Shown here piece after piece: positions 1 to 9,044 of a stretch of 64,000 bases of DNA. Each line of letters opens with the position of its first letter. Position 1 is the first letter of the stretch. Position numbers and translations under genes: made by a program. Origin of the DNA: JANQPX01 sp041398025 (GTDB lineage Bacteria; Pseudomonadota; Alphaproteobacteria; Geminicoccales; Geminicoccaceae); NCBI GenBank assembly GCA_041398025.1, contig JAWKVM010000015.1, forward strand, positions 124,001 to 188,000. The letters run 5' to 3'. A model generated the notes under the pieces. That model did no database searches. It was not told where the DNA came from and saw nothing but the letters and a program-made list of their open reading frames with translations.

Positions 1-15
1 GATGCCCATGCGCGT

Positions 16-1218
16 GTGATGATCCTGACGCTCGATCGTCCCCGACCTTCAGAGATCGAGACGCCGGAGCGGACCAGCCGCTCGCCGGCGGTCATGCGTC
101 TGACGCTGCAGGATTTTCGGTCCTACCGGCAGCTGTCGATCGACACCGATGCGCGCCCGGTGGTGCTCACCGGGCCGAACGGTGCCGGCAAGACCAATCT
201 TCTGGAGGCGGTCTCCCTGCTTGCCCCGGGCCGCGGTCTGCGCCGCGCGAAAACCGCGGAGCTCGATCGGCGGGACGGCAACGGTCCCTGGTCGGTGGCG
301 GCACGGATCGAGCATGGCGGCCTGATCACGGCGATCGGCACCGGCCGTGGCGACGATACCGCCCGTGGGGGCGGCCGCGACCGTCGCCTCGTGCGCATCG
401 ATGGCGAGCCGGCCCCCAACCAAGCAGCGCTCGGCGACCTGATCGCTGTGCTTTGGCTGACGCCGACGATGGACCGCCTCTTCCAGGAAGGCAGCAGCGA
501 GCGCCGGCGCTTTCTCGACCGCCTGGTGCTGGCCAACGACCCCGCCCATGTCGGCCGGGTCACCTCCTATCATCAGGCCCTGAAGGAGCGCGGCCGCCTG
601 CTGCGCCAGGGGCGCGCCGATCGCGCCTGGCTGGATGCGCTCGAAACCCGAGCCGCCGAGGCCGCGATCGCGATCGTCGCGGCAAGGCGGCAGACCGTGA
701 ACGCGCTCGAAGCCGTGCTGCGCACCGATCCCGGCCCCTTCCCTCGTCCGACCCTCGCTTTGGAAGGTGTGGTCGAAGGCTGGCTCGACGAGCTTTCCGC
801 CCTCGACGCCGAGCAGCGCCTCCTGGAACGGCTGCGAGCCGAGCGCGGACGGGATGCCGAGACCGGCACCACGGCGACCGGCCCGCATCGAAGCGATCTC
901 GTGGTGCATGACGCCAAAAGCGGCATGCCCGCAGGCGACGGCTCGACCGGCCAGCAAAAGGCGCTGCTGATCAGCATCTGCCTCGCCGAGGCGAGAAGAC
1001 GCGCCAGCCTCGATCAAAAACTGCCTCTGCTTCTTCTGGACGAGGTCGCGGCCCATCTGGATGCCGTCAGACGCCGCGATCTCTTCGACGAACTGACTAC
1101 CCTCGGCACGCAGGCCTGGCTTACGGGGACCGACAGCTCGGTCTTCCAGCCCTTCGGCCGCCGCGCGCAATATCTTTCCATCAACGCATCAAAGCTGCAG
1201 TCCTACGATGTCCAATAG
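16..1218 (+). CDS. recF: DNA replication and repair protein RecF
   Basis: RecF is an SMC/ABC-like ATPase that binds gapped DNA and helps RecOR load RecA. The protein shows a Walker A motif (GPNGAGKT, residues about 53-60) directly after the N-terminal FRSY segment typical of RecF, and a C-terminal STGQQKALL signature followed by LLLLDEVAAHLD (Walker B/D-loop, about 340-351). The length of 400 residues fits with a short N-terminal extension. The start is uncertain: GTG at 16, ATG at 19 and ATG at 94 are in frame, and the last would give the usual compact RecF N-terminus. It overlaps gyrB by 11 bases, the standard recF-gyrB arrangement next to dnaA-dnaN, which would lie left of the window. Confidence 0.95.
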   Translation: MMILTLDRPRPSEIETPERTSRSPAVMRLTLQDFRSYRQLSIDTDARPVVLTGPNGAGKTNLLEAVSLLAPGRGLRRAKTAELDRRDGNGPWSVAARIEHGGLITAIGTGRGDDTARGGGRDRRLVRIDGEPAPNQAALGDLIAVLWLTPTMDRLFQEGSSERRRFLDRLVLANDPAHVGRVTSYHQALKERGRLLRQGRADRAWLDALETRAAEAAIAIVAARRQTVNALEAVLRTDPGPFPRPTLALEGVVEGWLDELSALDAEQRLLERLRAERGRDAETGTTATGPHRSDLVVHDAKSGMPAGDGSTGQQKALLISICLAEARRRASLDQKLPLLLLDEVAAHLDAVRRRDLFDELTTLGTQAWLTGTDSSVFQPFGRRAQYLSINASKLQSYDVQ

Positions 1219-3640
1219 CAACGCCATGCCTACCCCGACCGAACAGGAAACCTACGATTCGAGTTCCATTCAGGTGCTCGAGGGCCTGGAGGCCGTGCGC
1301 CTCAGGCCCGGCATGTATATCGGCGACACCGATGACGGCTCTGGCCTGCACCACATGGTGTTCGAGGTGGTCGACAACGCCATCGACGAAGCGCTCGCCG
1401 GCTATTGCGACCAGGTCGACGTGGTCCTGAACGCCGACGGCTCGGTCACGGTGCGCGACAATGGCCGCGGCATCCCGACCGACATCCATGGCGGCGAAGG
1501 CGTGTCCGCGGCCGAGGTGATCATGACCCGCCTCCATGCCGGCGGCAAGTTCAACCAGAATTCCTACAAAGTGTCCGGCGGCCTGCATGGCGTCGGCGTG
1601 TCGGTGGTCAATGCGCTCTCCGAGTGGCTGGTGCTCAGGATCTGGCGCAACGGCAGCGAGCACATGATGCGCTTCGAGAACGGCGGCGAGCCGGTCGCCC
1701 CGCTGGCGCGGGCCGGCGATGCGCCCGAGGGCCGACGCGGCACCGAGATCACCTTCATGCCGTCGGAAAAAACCTTCACCAAGACCGACTTCAGCTATTC
1801 GACGCTGGAACACCGCCTGCGCGAGCTCGCCTTTCTGAACGCGGGCGTCAAGATCGTGCTGCGCGACGATCGCGCGGACGAGCCCCAGGATGTCGTGCTC
1901 AACTACGAGGGCGGGCTCGAAGCCTTCGTCACCTATCTCGACCGCGCCAAGACCGCCCTGCACAGCCCGCCGATCTCCATCTCCGGCGAGCGCGACGGCC
2001 TGTTCGTTTCGGCGGCGCTGGAGTGGAACGACGGCTATCACGAGAACACGCTCTGCTTCACCAACAACATCCCGCAGCGCGACGGCGGCACGCATCTTGC
2101 CGGCCTGCGCACTGCCCTCACACGCTGCATCCAGGGCTATGCCCAGGAAAGCGGCGCCATGAAGAAGGAAAAGGTCCAGCTATCGGGTGAAGACGCGCGA
2201 GAGGGCCTGACCTGCGTGCTCTCGGTCAAGATGCCGGACCCGAAATTCTCCTCGCAGACCAAGGACAAGCTGGTGAGCTCCGAGGTCCAGCCCGTGGTCT
2301 CCGGCCTGATCAGCGAGGCGCTCAATCGCTGGCTCGAGGAAAACCCGCAGACCGCGAGGACCATCGTCGCCAAGGTGGTGGACGCCGCGGCCGCGCGCGA
2401 AGCCGCGCGAAAGGCGCGCGAGCTGACCAGGCGAAAGGGCGTGCTCGACGTCGCCAACCTGCCTGGCAAGCTCGCCGACTGTCAGGAACGGGACCCCTCC
2501 AAGGCCGAGCTTTTCCTGGTCGAGGGCGACAGCGCCGGCGGCTCGGCCAAGCAGGGGAGGAACCGGAAAAATCAGGCGATCCTGCCGTTGCGCGGCAAGA
2601 TCCTGAACGTCGAACGGGCCAGGCTCGACAAGATCCTAGGCTCGAACGAGATCGGCACCCTGATCACGGCGATGGGCACCGGCATTCGGGACGATTTCGA
2701 CCTCGCCAAGCTGCGCTACCACCGCATCATCATCATGACCGACGCCGACGTCGACGGCTCGCACATCCGCACACTGCTTCTCACCTTCTTCTACCGGCAG
2801 ATGCCGGAGATTGTCGAAGCCGGCCATCTCTACATCGCCCAGCCTCCGCTCTATCGGGTGAAGCGCGGCAATGCCGAACGCTATCTGAAGGACGACGCGG
2901 CGCTTGAGGACTATCTGATCGGCTCCGGCCTCGAAGACGCGAATCTCGCCACGGCGGATGGCCAGGTCCATGAGGGCGAGCCCCTCGCCGAGCTGGTCGA
3001 GAAGGTCCGCCAGATCTCGCTCCTGGTGCGCTCGCTCGAGCGCCGCGTTCCTGCCAGCCTGATCGAGGCCACGGCCATGGTCGGCGCCTTTGCCGAAGGC
3101 GCGCTCGGCGATGAGGCCGACAATCAGGCCATGGTCGAGCGGATCGCCGAGCGGCTGAACGCGACCGGCTCCGATCGCTGGCAGGGCGTGGTCGATCAGG
3201 ACGGCACACCGATCTTCACCCGCCAGCGCGGCGAACGCCGGGATCGCCATCGTCTGGATGGCCGCATCGTCAAATCGCCGGAAGCGCGCCGACTGCATGC
3301 GCTGATGGAGCAGATCGGCATGACCTTCGACGGCCCGGCACGCTATACGCGCAAGAGCTCTGAGACCGAGGTCAGGGGCCCGCTCGCCTTTTTCGAGGCG
3401 ATCATTGCCGCCGGCCGGCGCGGCATTTCCATCCAGCGCTACAAGGGTCTCGGCGAGATGAACCCGGAGCAGCTCTGGGAAACCACCCTCGATCCCGAGG
3501 TCAGGAGCCTCTATCAGGTCTCCATCGACCATGTCGACGAGGCCGACGAGATTTTTTCCACGCTGATGGGCGATGTGGTCGATCCCAGGCGCGAATTCAT
3601 CCAGAACAATGCGCTCAAGGTCATCAATCTGGACATCTGA
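1208..3640 (+). CDS. gyrB: DNA gyrase subunit B
   Basis: ATPase subunit of the type II topoisomerase that supercoils DNA together with GyrA. The 810-residue protein carries the GHKL ATPase domain (NAIDEALAGY near residue 58, GLHGVGVSVVNALS near 128), the transducer, then the TOPRIM signature EGDSAGGSAKQGR (about 438-450) and DADVDGSHIRTLLLTFF (about 511-527). It ends with the conserved QRYKGLGEMNPEQLWETT block near the C-terminus. This is full length for a proteobacterial GyrB and is translationally coupled to recF by overlap. Confusion with ParE is unlikely because of the recF context and the GyrB-length insertion before the C-terminal block. Confidence 0.97.
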   Translation: MSNSNAMPTPTEQETYDSSSIQVLEGLEAVRLRPGMYIGDTDDGSGLHHMVFEVVDNAIDEALAGYCDQVDVVLNADGSVTVRDNGRGIPTDIHGGEGVSAAEVIMTRLHAGGKFNQNSYKVSGGLHGVGVSVVNALSEWLVLRIWRNGSEHMMRFENGGEPVAPLARAGDAPEGRRGTEITFMPSEKTFTKTDFSYSTLEHRLRELAFLNAGVKIVLRDDRADEPQDVVLNYEGGLEAFVTYLDRAKTALHSPPISISGERDGLFVSAALEWNDGYHENTLCFTNNIPQRDGGTHLAGLRTALTRCIQGYAQESGAMKKEKVQLSGEDAREGLTCVLSVKMPDPKFSSQTKDKLVSSEVQPVVSGLISEALNRWLEENPQTARTIVAKVVDAAAAREAARKARELTRRKGVLDVANLPGKLADCQERDPSKAELFLVEGDSAGGSAKQGRNRKNQAILPLRGKILNVERARLDKILGSNEIGTLITAMGTGIRDDFDLAKLRYHRIIIMTDADVDGSHIRTLLLTFFYRQMPEIVEAGHLYIAQPPLYRVKRGNAERYLKDDAALEDYLIGSGLEDANLATADGQVHEGEPLAELVEKVRQISLLVRSLERRVPASLIEATAMVGAFAEGALGDEADNQAMVERIAERLNATGSDRWQGVVDQDGTPIFTRQRGERRDRHRLDGRIVKSPEARRLHALMEQIGMTFDGPARYTRKSSETEVRGPLAFFEAIIAAGRRGISIQRYKGLGEMNPEQLWETTLDPEVRSLYQVSIDHVDEADEIFSTLMGDVVDPRREFIQNNALKVINLDI

Positions 3641-3845
3641 GGCCTGGTCCCGTTGTTTGGCGCGGCGACGGCCCGGAGGGCTGTCGGGCGACGGGGGGAG
3701 CCGCGCGTCCTGCCGCTTTGCGGCGTCGCACGCTTGGAAAAGCCGTACCGGTCGCTTGACTGCACGCCTCTTAAGGGAAGATTAACGAAGATTTCTTAAG
3801 GTTTGGTCCGACATGCCATCCAGGCGCTGACCCGGGCCGTCCCTT

Positions 3846-6209
3846 TTGAGATTTAGACCTGTCCGATATGCAATTCATGGTGTTCTGGCGGTCGCGCTTC
3901 TCGCAGGGGCGACGACCGTCTGGATCATGCTTGCTGCGATCGACGGCAAGGCCGGCGATCTCGTGCGCTATGCACGAGTCGACAATTGGACCACCCAGCA
4001 GACCCAGATCCACAGCTATCAGTTCCTCGTCGCCCTGGGCGAGCATGTGGCCGGCATCGACGACGTATCGATGGAGCATGTCCGACGGCAGCTCGGCCGC
4101 CTGGCGAGCACCGCCAATCTGCTCAATCTCGATGAGCGCAGCCCTCTCGTGCAGGCGCTGCCGGGCAAGCTCGACCTGCGTGCGGACTTCACGGCGGCCG
4201 TGATCGAGATCCGCTCCCTGCTGGAGGGTCGGGACAGTCTCAGGGGCGACAGCGAGACTTTTCGTAAAATCAAGGCGATCCTTGGGCCCTGGCTCACCGA
4301 CCTGCAGAGCCTGATGGTCAATCTCACCCATATCCGGCTCGGGCTGCAGGATCGCGATCTGGCGAATGCATCCAGGCTGATCCATGTCAATCGCTTCCTG
4401 CTCCTCGGCATCGTCGCGGTCGGCGCCATGTTCACGACGATGCTGATCGTCGAGACCCGCGCCGCCCGCCGGGCGGAAGCCGACGCGCGGTTCGACCGGC
4501 GGCGCTTTCAGGACTTTGCCGGGATCGCCTCCGACTGGCTCTGGGAGACCGACGAGACCCTTCGTCTGACCTTCGTATCCGATGAGATCCACTCCTTCCG
4601 GGGCGAGCCGGCGTCGCACTATATCGGCAAGCCCATCACGTATCTGGTCGCACGCTTCGACGACGAGGATGCCGGCTCACGCCTGACGGCGGCGACCGCC
4701 GGGCGCGAGCCCTTTCGGGATCTGATCCTTTCCATCGGCGACGGATCGCAATTCCTCAAGATCTCCGGGAGCCCGGTACGGCATGCGTCCGGACAATTTC
4801 GGGGCTTTCGCGGGATCTGCACCGACATCTCGACGGAGGTCCGGCGCGAAGGACGCATCCGTTTCCTCGCCGAGCACGACACGCTGACCGGCCTCAGCAA
4901 CCGCTCGCGCCTGCAGACGCAGCTGCGCGCCATCCTGGAGGGCGAACGCAGCGCTGATCAGCGCGGCACGCTGCTCCTGTTCGATCTCGACGGCTTCAAG
5001 GAGGTCAACGACACCTTCGGTCACGATGTCGGGGATGCGCTTTTGGTCTGCATCGCCGAACGCCTGCGCGCCGATCTGCGCCAGGCCGACACCATCGCGC
5101 GCCTGGGCGGTGACGAATTCGCAGTCATCCATGTCGGTGACGGGCGCGACGACCCGGAGATCATGGTCCTGGCCAGGCGTCTGCTCGCCAGCATCAGGCG
5201 GCCGCTGCAGGTTCATGGCTTCGAATTCGTCGTCGGCACCAGCATCGGCATCGCCTGCTTTCCGAAGGACGGCACCAGCGTCGAAGATCTCCTGAAGGCC
5301 GCGGACCTCGCTCTCTATGCGGCCAAATCCGTCGGCGGCAACGAGGCCGTGATCTACCATCCCGACATGAGCGAGCGCCTGAAACGCAAGCGCCGCCTGG
5401 AGGAAGACCTGAAGCAGTCGCTGGAAACGGATGGGCTCAGCCTGCACCTTCAGCCCCAGGTGGATCTCGCCACCGGCCGTCTGATCGGCGGCGAAGCGCT
5501 GCTGCGCTGGCATCACCCGGAACTCGGCCCGATCAGCCCCGAGGTGTTCATCAACGTCGCCGAGGAGACCGGCCTGATCCTGCCGCTCGGCCGCTGGGTT
5601 CTGGAGGAGGCATGCAGGGCGGCCAGGCGCTGGTCCACGCAGATGGGCGACGGGATGATCGCCGTCAATGTGTCCCCCGCCCAGTTCATCCATCAGAACC
5701 TGGTGGACGAGGTTACGGACGTCCTTGACAAGACCGGCCTCGATCCCTGCCATCTCGAGCTGGAGATCACCGAAGGCCTCCTAATGCGCGACCAGGAGCT
5801 CGCGATCAGGACCCTGGCCACACTCGACGGCATGGGCGTGCGCCTCGCCATCGACGACTTCGGCACGGGCTATTCCTCCCTCAGCTATCTGAAGCGCTTC
5901 AGGGTTCACAAGGTGAAGATCGACAAGGCCTTCGTGCGCGACCTGGGGCATGATCAGGGCGACGACAGCATCGTGCGCGCCGTGGTGATGATGAGCCAGG
6001 CCTTCGGCTTCAGGACCATCGCCGAGGGGGTGGAAACGGAGGCCCAGCGCAGGCGTCTGATCACCCTTGGCTGCGACGAAGGCCAAGGCTACCTCTTCGG
6101 CAGGCCGGAACCCATCGACAGTTTTCTCACCAATGTCGCCGGCGGTGACGCGCCTGGCGGCGATCGGGGCCGATGGGCCGTCCTCGAACGATCGCGATCC
6201 TCGGCGTGA
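3846..6209 (+). CDS. Membrane-bound PAS-GGDEF-EAL cyclic di-GMP protein
   Basis: Predicted bifunctional cyclic di-GMP synthase/phosphodiesterase. A TTG start at 3846 puts a membrane segment at residues 10-30. A second follows at about 180-202, so residues 31-180 form a periplasmic sensor loop. A PAS-like region (about 215-330) precedes GGDEF (intact motif near residue 420, with an RxxD inhibitory site eight residues upstream) and an EAL domain (EALLRW near 551, NVSPAQF, EITEG, DDFGTGYSS and KIDKAF all present). Both catalytic cores look intact, so either activity is possible. It stands alone after gyrB with about 200 bases between; the input signal cannot be told from sequence. Confidence 0.92.
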   Translation: MRFRPVRYAIHGVLAVALLAGATTVWIMLAAIDGKAGDLVRYARVDNWTTQQTQIHSYQFLVALGEHVAGIDDVSMEHVRRQLGRLASTANLLNLDERSPLVQALPGKLDLRADFTAAVIEIRSLLEGRDSLRGDSETFRKIKAILGPWLTDLQSLMVNLTHIRLGLQDRDLANASRLIHVNRFLLLGIVAVGAMFTTMLIVETRAARRAEADARFDRRRFQDFAGIASDWLWETDETLRLTFVSDEIHSFRGEPASHYIGKPITYLVARFDDEDAGSRLTAATAGREPFRDLILSIGDGSQFLKISGSPVRHASGQFRGFRGICTDISTEVRREGRIRFLAEHDTLTGLSNRSRLQTQLRAILEGERSADQRGTLLLFDLDGFKEVNDTFGHDVGDALLVCIAERLRADLRQADTIARLGGDEFAVIHVGDGRDDPEIMVLARRLLASIRRPLQVHGFEFVVGTSIGIACFPKDGTSVEDLLKAADLALYAAKSVGGNEAVIYHPDMSERLKRKRRLEEDLKQSLETDGLSLHLQPQVDLATGRLIGGEALLRWHHPELGPISPEVFINVAEETGLILPLGRWVLEEACRAARRWSTQMGDGMIAVNVSPAQFIHQNLVDEVTDVLDKTGLDPCHLELEITEGLLMRDQELAIRTLATLDGMGVRLAIDDFGTGYSSLSYLKRFRVHKVKIDKAFVRDLGHDQGDDSIVRAVVMMSQAFGFRTIAEGVETEAQRRRLITLGCDEGQGYLFGRPEPIDSFLTNVAGGDAPGGDRGRWAVLERSRSSA

Positions 6210-6340
6210 CGAGCGCGAGGCCATCCAGCGCCGCGGCTGGTGCTCACCAAATCTTAACGGTCTGTTTACGGATTTTATCTAAAATACATCTCGAACTCGA
6301 TAGATATCGGCCGTCATGGCTGCAGGAACGAAGGTTGCCG

Positions 6341-7630
6341 ATGACCAGAGCCAAGCCATCTTTTGGCCTTAGCCGGCTAATCCGCGACGATCGGGGCTCG
6401 ATGCTGCCGCTTCTGGCGGCCATGGTCATCCTGGCGGTGTCGGGAGCGGCGATCGCGGTCGACCTCGCGCGGGCCCATGCGCTCCGCCAGCAGCTGCAGC
6501 TCACAGCCGATGCCGCCGCCCTCGCCGCAGCGGTCAACCTCCCCGATGTCGAGGCCGCACGCAACGCCGCCTATCGCTATGCCCAGCGCAACATGCCGGG
6601 CTATCTGGACGTGATCACGGCTGACGACATCGCGTTCGGCCAATGGGACTCCGAGGCTCGCAGGGTCAGCGCCAGCGAGGCTGCGCCCAGCGCCGTGCGC
6701 GTCACGCCGAGCCTGACGGCGGAAAAAGGCAATGCCATCGCCACGCTGTTTGCCGGCGTGCTCGGCCACGGACTGCTGGACGTCTCGGCAAGCGCCGTGG
6801 CCGGCAAACGCTCGCCCATGTGCATTCTCGCCCTCGAGCCCGACAAATCTGCGGCACTCGCGCTGGACGTTCTTGCCGAGATCGAGGCACCGAACTGCAC
6901 GGTCCAGGTCAACTCGCGCCACCAGATCGCCTTTCGCATGCTCGCGACCAGCCGCTTCCAGGCGGAGGGGCTCTGCGTGACGGGCGGCGCCCAAACGAGT
7001 CTGCTGGGATCGGTTACACCCGAGCCGACGACGGGCTGTCCGCCGCAGCCGGATCCGCTCGCCGATCTCGAGGCCCCGGAGATCGAGGACTGCGATTTCA
7101 CCGACACGGACCTGGACGGTCATCACGGCACGCTGCAGCCCGGCGTCTATTGCGGCGGCCTCGTGGTCGGCGGATCGTCCGATGTCCAACTCGCAGCCGG
7201 CCTCTACGTGATCAAGGACGGCCCGCTCAAGATCAGCGACAGCAGCAAGATCACCGGCGACGGTGTCACCTTCTTTCTTACCGGCAAGAAGGCCGTGATC
7301 GATTTCGAGGACGAAAGCGAGCTTTCGCTGACGGCGCCGGCCGAAGGCGCGCTTGCAGGCATCCTCGTCTTCCAGGACCGCGATTTCGGCGGCGAGCATG
7401 TCTGGGACAGCAAGGCCCCCACGAGCTTGTTCGGCACGATCTACCTGCCCGAGGGCAGCCTGATCTCGGAGAGCTCCAACGCGATCACACCGGTCAATTC
7501 CTGCAATGTGCTGATCACGAAAAGCCTGCGTTTCAAGTTTCAAAGTGCCGTGTCCATCGATCTCAGCCAGGAGCACTGCCGCGACTATCTCCCCGGCGCC
7601 GTGCTCGGCACGGTCGCGCTGCTCGACTAG
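6341..7630 (+). CDS. TadG-like pilus-associated protein
   Basis: Putative Flp-pilus assembly TadG-like protein. The start chosen is ATG at 6341, because it places a short charged N-terminus (RDDRGSMLPLLAAM) before one membrane helix (about residues 20-42) followed by LQLTADAAALAAA, the hallmark of the TadE/TadG N-terminal domain. The roughly 385 residues after it are predicted extracytoplasmic and rich in beta-prone repeats, with a cysteine-containing region around 150-240. No other tad genes are nearby, so it is an orphan and may simply be a secreted or surface protein using this anchor. Its stop shares the palindrome CTAG with the stop of the convergent kinase gene. Confidence 0.8.
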   Translation: MTRAKPSFGLSRLIRDDRGSMLPLLAAMVILAVSGAAIAVDLARAHALRQQLQLTADAAALAAAVNLPDVEAARNAAYRYAQRNMPGYLDVITADDIAFGQWDSEARRVSASEAAPSAVRVTPSLTAEKGNAIATLFAGVLGHGLLDVSASAVAGKRSPMCILALEPDKSAALALDVLAEIEAPNCTVQVNSRHQIAFRMLATSRFQAEGLCVTGGAQTSLLGSVTPEPTTGCPPQPDPLADLEAPEIEDCDFTDTDLDGHHGTLQPGVYCGGLVVGGSSDVQLAAGLYVIKDGPLKISDSSKITGDGVTFFLTGKKAVIDFEDESELSLTAPAEGALAGILVFQDRDFGGEHVWDSKAPTSLFGTIYLPEGSLISESSNAITPVNSCNVLITKSLRFKFQSAVSIDLSQEHCRDYLPGAVLGTVALLD

Positions 7631-9033
7631 CGCCGGCTCGCCTGGCGTTCGGCCGCGTGCCGCCAGCTTCGGGCATAGGCGCGAAGGCCATCGATCTCGG
7701 GCGCAGCGACGGCTTCGACGTCGAGAGCGGTCGTTCTCGGCCAGCCCCAGAGCAAAGCGGCGCCGAGCGGCGTGCCGTCTTTTGCCGTCGAGACCAGGAC
7801 CGTCTGCTCCGGCCGAAGTGCTGCGAGCAGACCGGCAAACAGCCGGTTCTCGGCAAAGCTGCCATCGATGACGACATCGCCCCCGGACTCCAGGAGATCC
7901 AGGTCGACCGAGGTCATCAGGGCGACGTAGAGACTGGCGAGCGCTGCGCGTTCGGCCGGTGCTTCGGGCGAAGGTCCGAGGATGCGCCCGCGATGGCCGG
8001 TGCCCGGAAACGGCCCGCCGCTGTCGGTGAAGGACGGCAGCGCCATGGTGCCGCGGGCGAGCAGGTCAGCGACATCCTCGATGCCGGGCGCCGCCCGCAG
8101 CCCGTCGTCACCGGCAAGCTCGAAAAATTCGCGCCCGCCCATGAAGCGGGTGCAGGCCACCGCCCGGCCCTCGAGATCGGTGTTGGACACCATGTCCCGC
8201 TCGGGCGCCAGACGTTCCAGCGGCAGGTCGGAATCGAAGGTAATCAGCCAGGTGCCGCTGGAAATCAGCGTGAAGCGCTCGAAGCCAGCGGCGAGATAGC
8301 GGGTGTAGTTGGCATTGCTGTCATGCACCCCCACCAACACCGGTGGCGAGGCGCCACGGCCCTTACTTTGGGCCAGAGTGTGGTTGAGGGGGCCGAGAAT
8401 CTCGTAAGCCTTTCGGAGCGGTGGCAGCATGGCGGCCCAGTTCTCGCGCACCGCCAGGCTGGAAGGGCGGTTGCTGCGCGGGTTCCAGAGCTGGGTCTGG
8501 GCGCCGAGAGAGGTTACCTCGGAGGCCATCACGCCGGTGAGCCGCCAGGCCCAATATTGTGCCGCCGGCAGAATCCAGCGGACCTTCCCGAAGTGGTCGG
8601 CAAAACCGCGGCTTTGCCAGAAGAGCTGGCGGGCAAGCGTCAGCCCGCCCGGATTGACCGGACAGCAGACCTCGTCGAAGGCAGGGGCGAGTGTCGCATA
8701 GGCCGACTTGATGTCCTCGGGCGGCTCCGCCTCGTAGTCCATCATCGGCAACACGAGACCGCCGTCCTCGCCGATCAACGCCGCGGTCGAGCCATAGGCC
8801 GAGGGCACGATCGCCTCGACATGAAACCGCTCGCCGAGCTCGGCCAGCGCCCCCACCAGCCACGCGAAGATCGCCTCGACATCCGCATGCAGGTAAGGCG
8901 CCTCGTCGACGGATCGGTTCTCGGTCTGCAGCGCCTCGACCACCTCCCCCGCCGCCGGGTCGATGGCCACCAGCTTCACATGCGTCTTCCCCACATCGAA
9001 GACCACCACCGCCGAAGGCCTGCCGCTCCCCAT
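7627..9033 (-). CDS. FGGY-family carbohydrate kinase (fuculokinase/rhamnulokinase-like)
   Basis: Sugar kinase of the FGGY family, which phosphorylates ketoses or polyols in the cytoplasm. The N-terminal phosphate-binding motif is DVGKTHVKL (residues 13-21), the form seen in the L-fuculokinase/rhamnulokinase branch; the second ATPase half carries SSGTWLITF and DGSFAENRLFAGLLAALRP. A good ribosome site (GGAGGG) precedes the ATG at 9033. It lies 11 bases downstream of a second FGGY kinase in the same direction and close to a FucU-type mutarotase, pointing to catabolism of a fucose-like deoxysugar or pentulose. The exact substrate is not determinable here. Confidence 0.85.
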   Translation of the reverse strand: MGSGRPSAVVVFDVGKTHVKLVAIDPAAGEVVEALQTENRSVDEAPYLHADVEAIFAWLVGALAELGERFHVEAIVPSAYGSTAALIGEDGGLVLPMMDYEAEPPEDIKSAYATLAPAFDEVCCPVNPGGLTLARQLFWQSRGFADHFGKVRWILPAAQYWAWRLTGVMASEVTSLGAQTQLWNPRSNRPSSLAVRENWAAMLPPLRKAYEILGPLNHTLAQSKGRGASPPVLVGVHDSNANYTRYLAAGFERFTLISSGTWLITFDSDLPLERLAPERDMVSNTDLEGRAVACTRFMGGREFFELAGDDGLRAAPGIEDVADLLARGTMALPSFTDSGGPFPGTGHRGRILGPSPEAPAERAALASLYVALMTSVDLDLLESGGDVVIDGSFAENRLFAGLLAALRPEQTVLVSTAKDGTPLGAALLWGWPRTTALDVEAVAAPEIDGLRAYARSWRHAAERQASRR

Positions 9034-9044
9034 CCGGCCCTCCG

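Noticed and set aside
1181..2095. A 304-codon minus-strand frame opposite gyrB
   Set aside because: It is an antisense shadow of the conserved gyrB ATPase domain.
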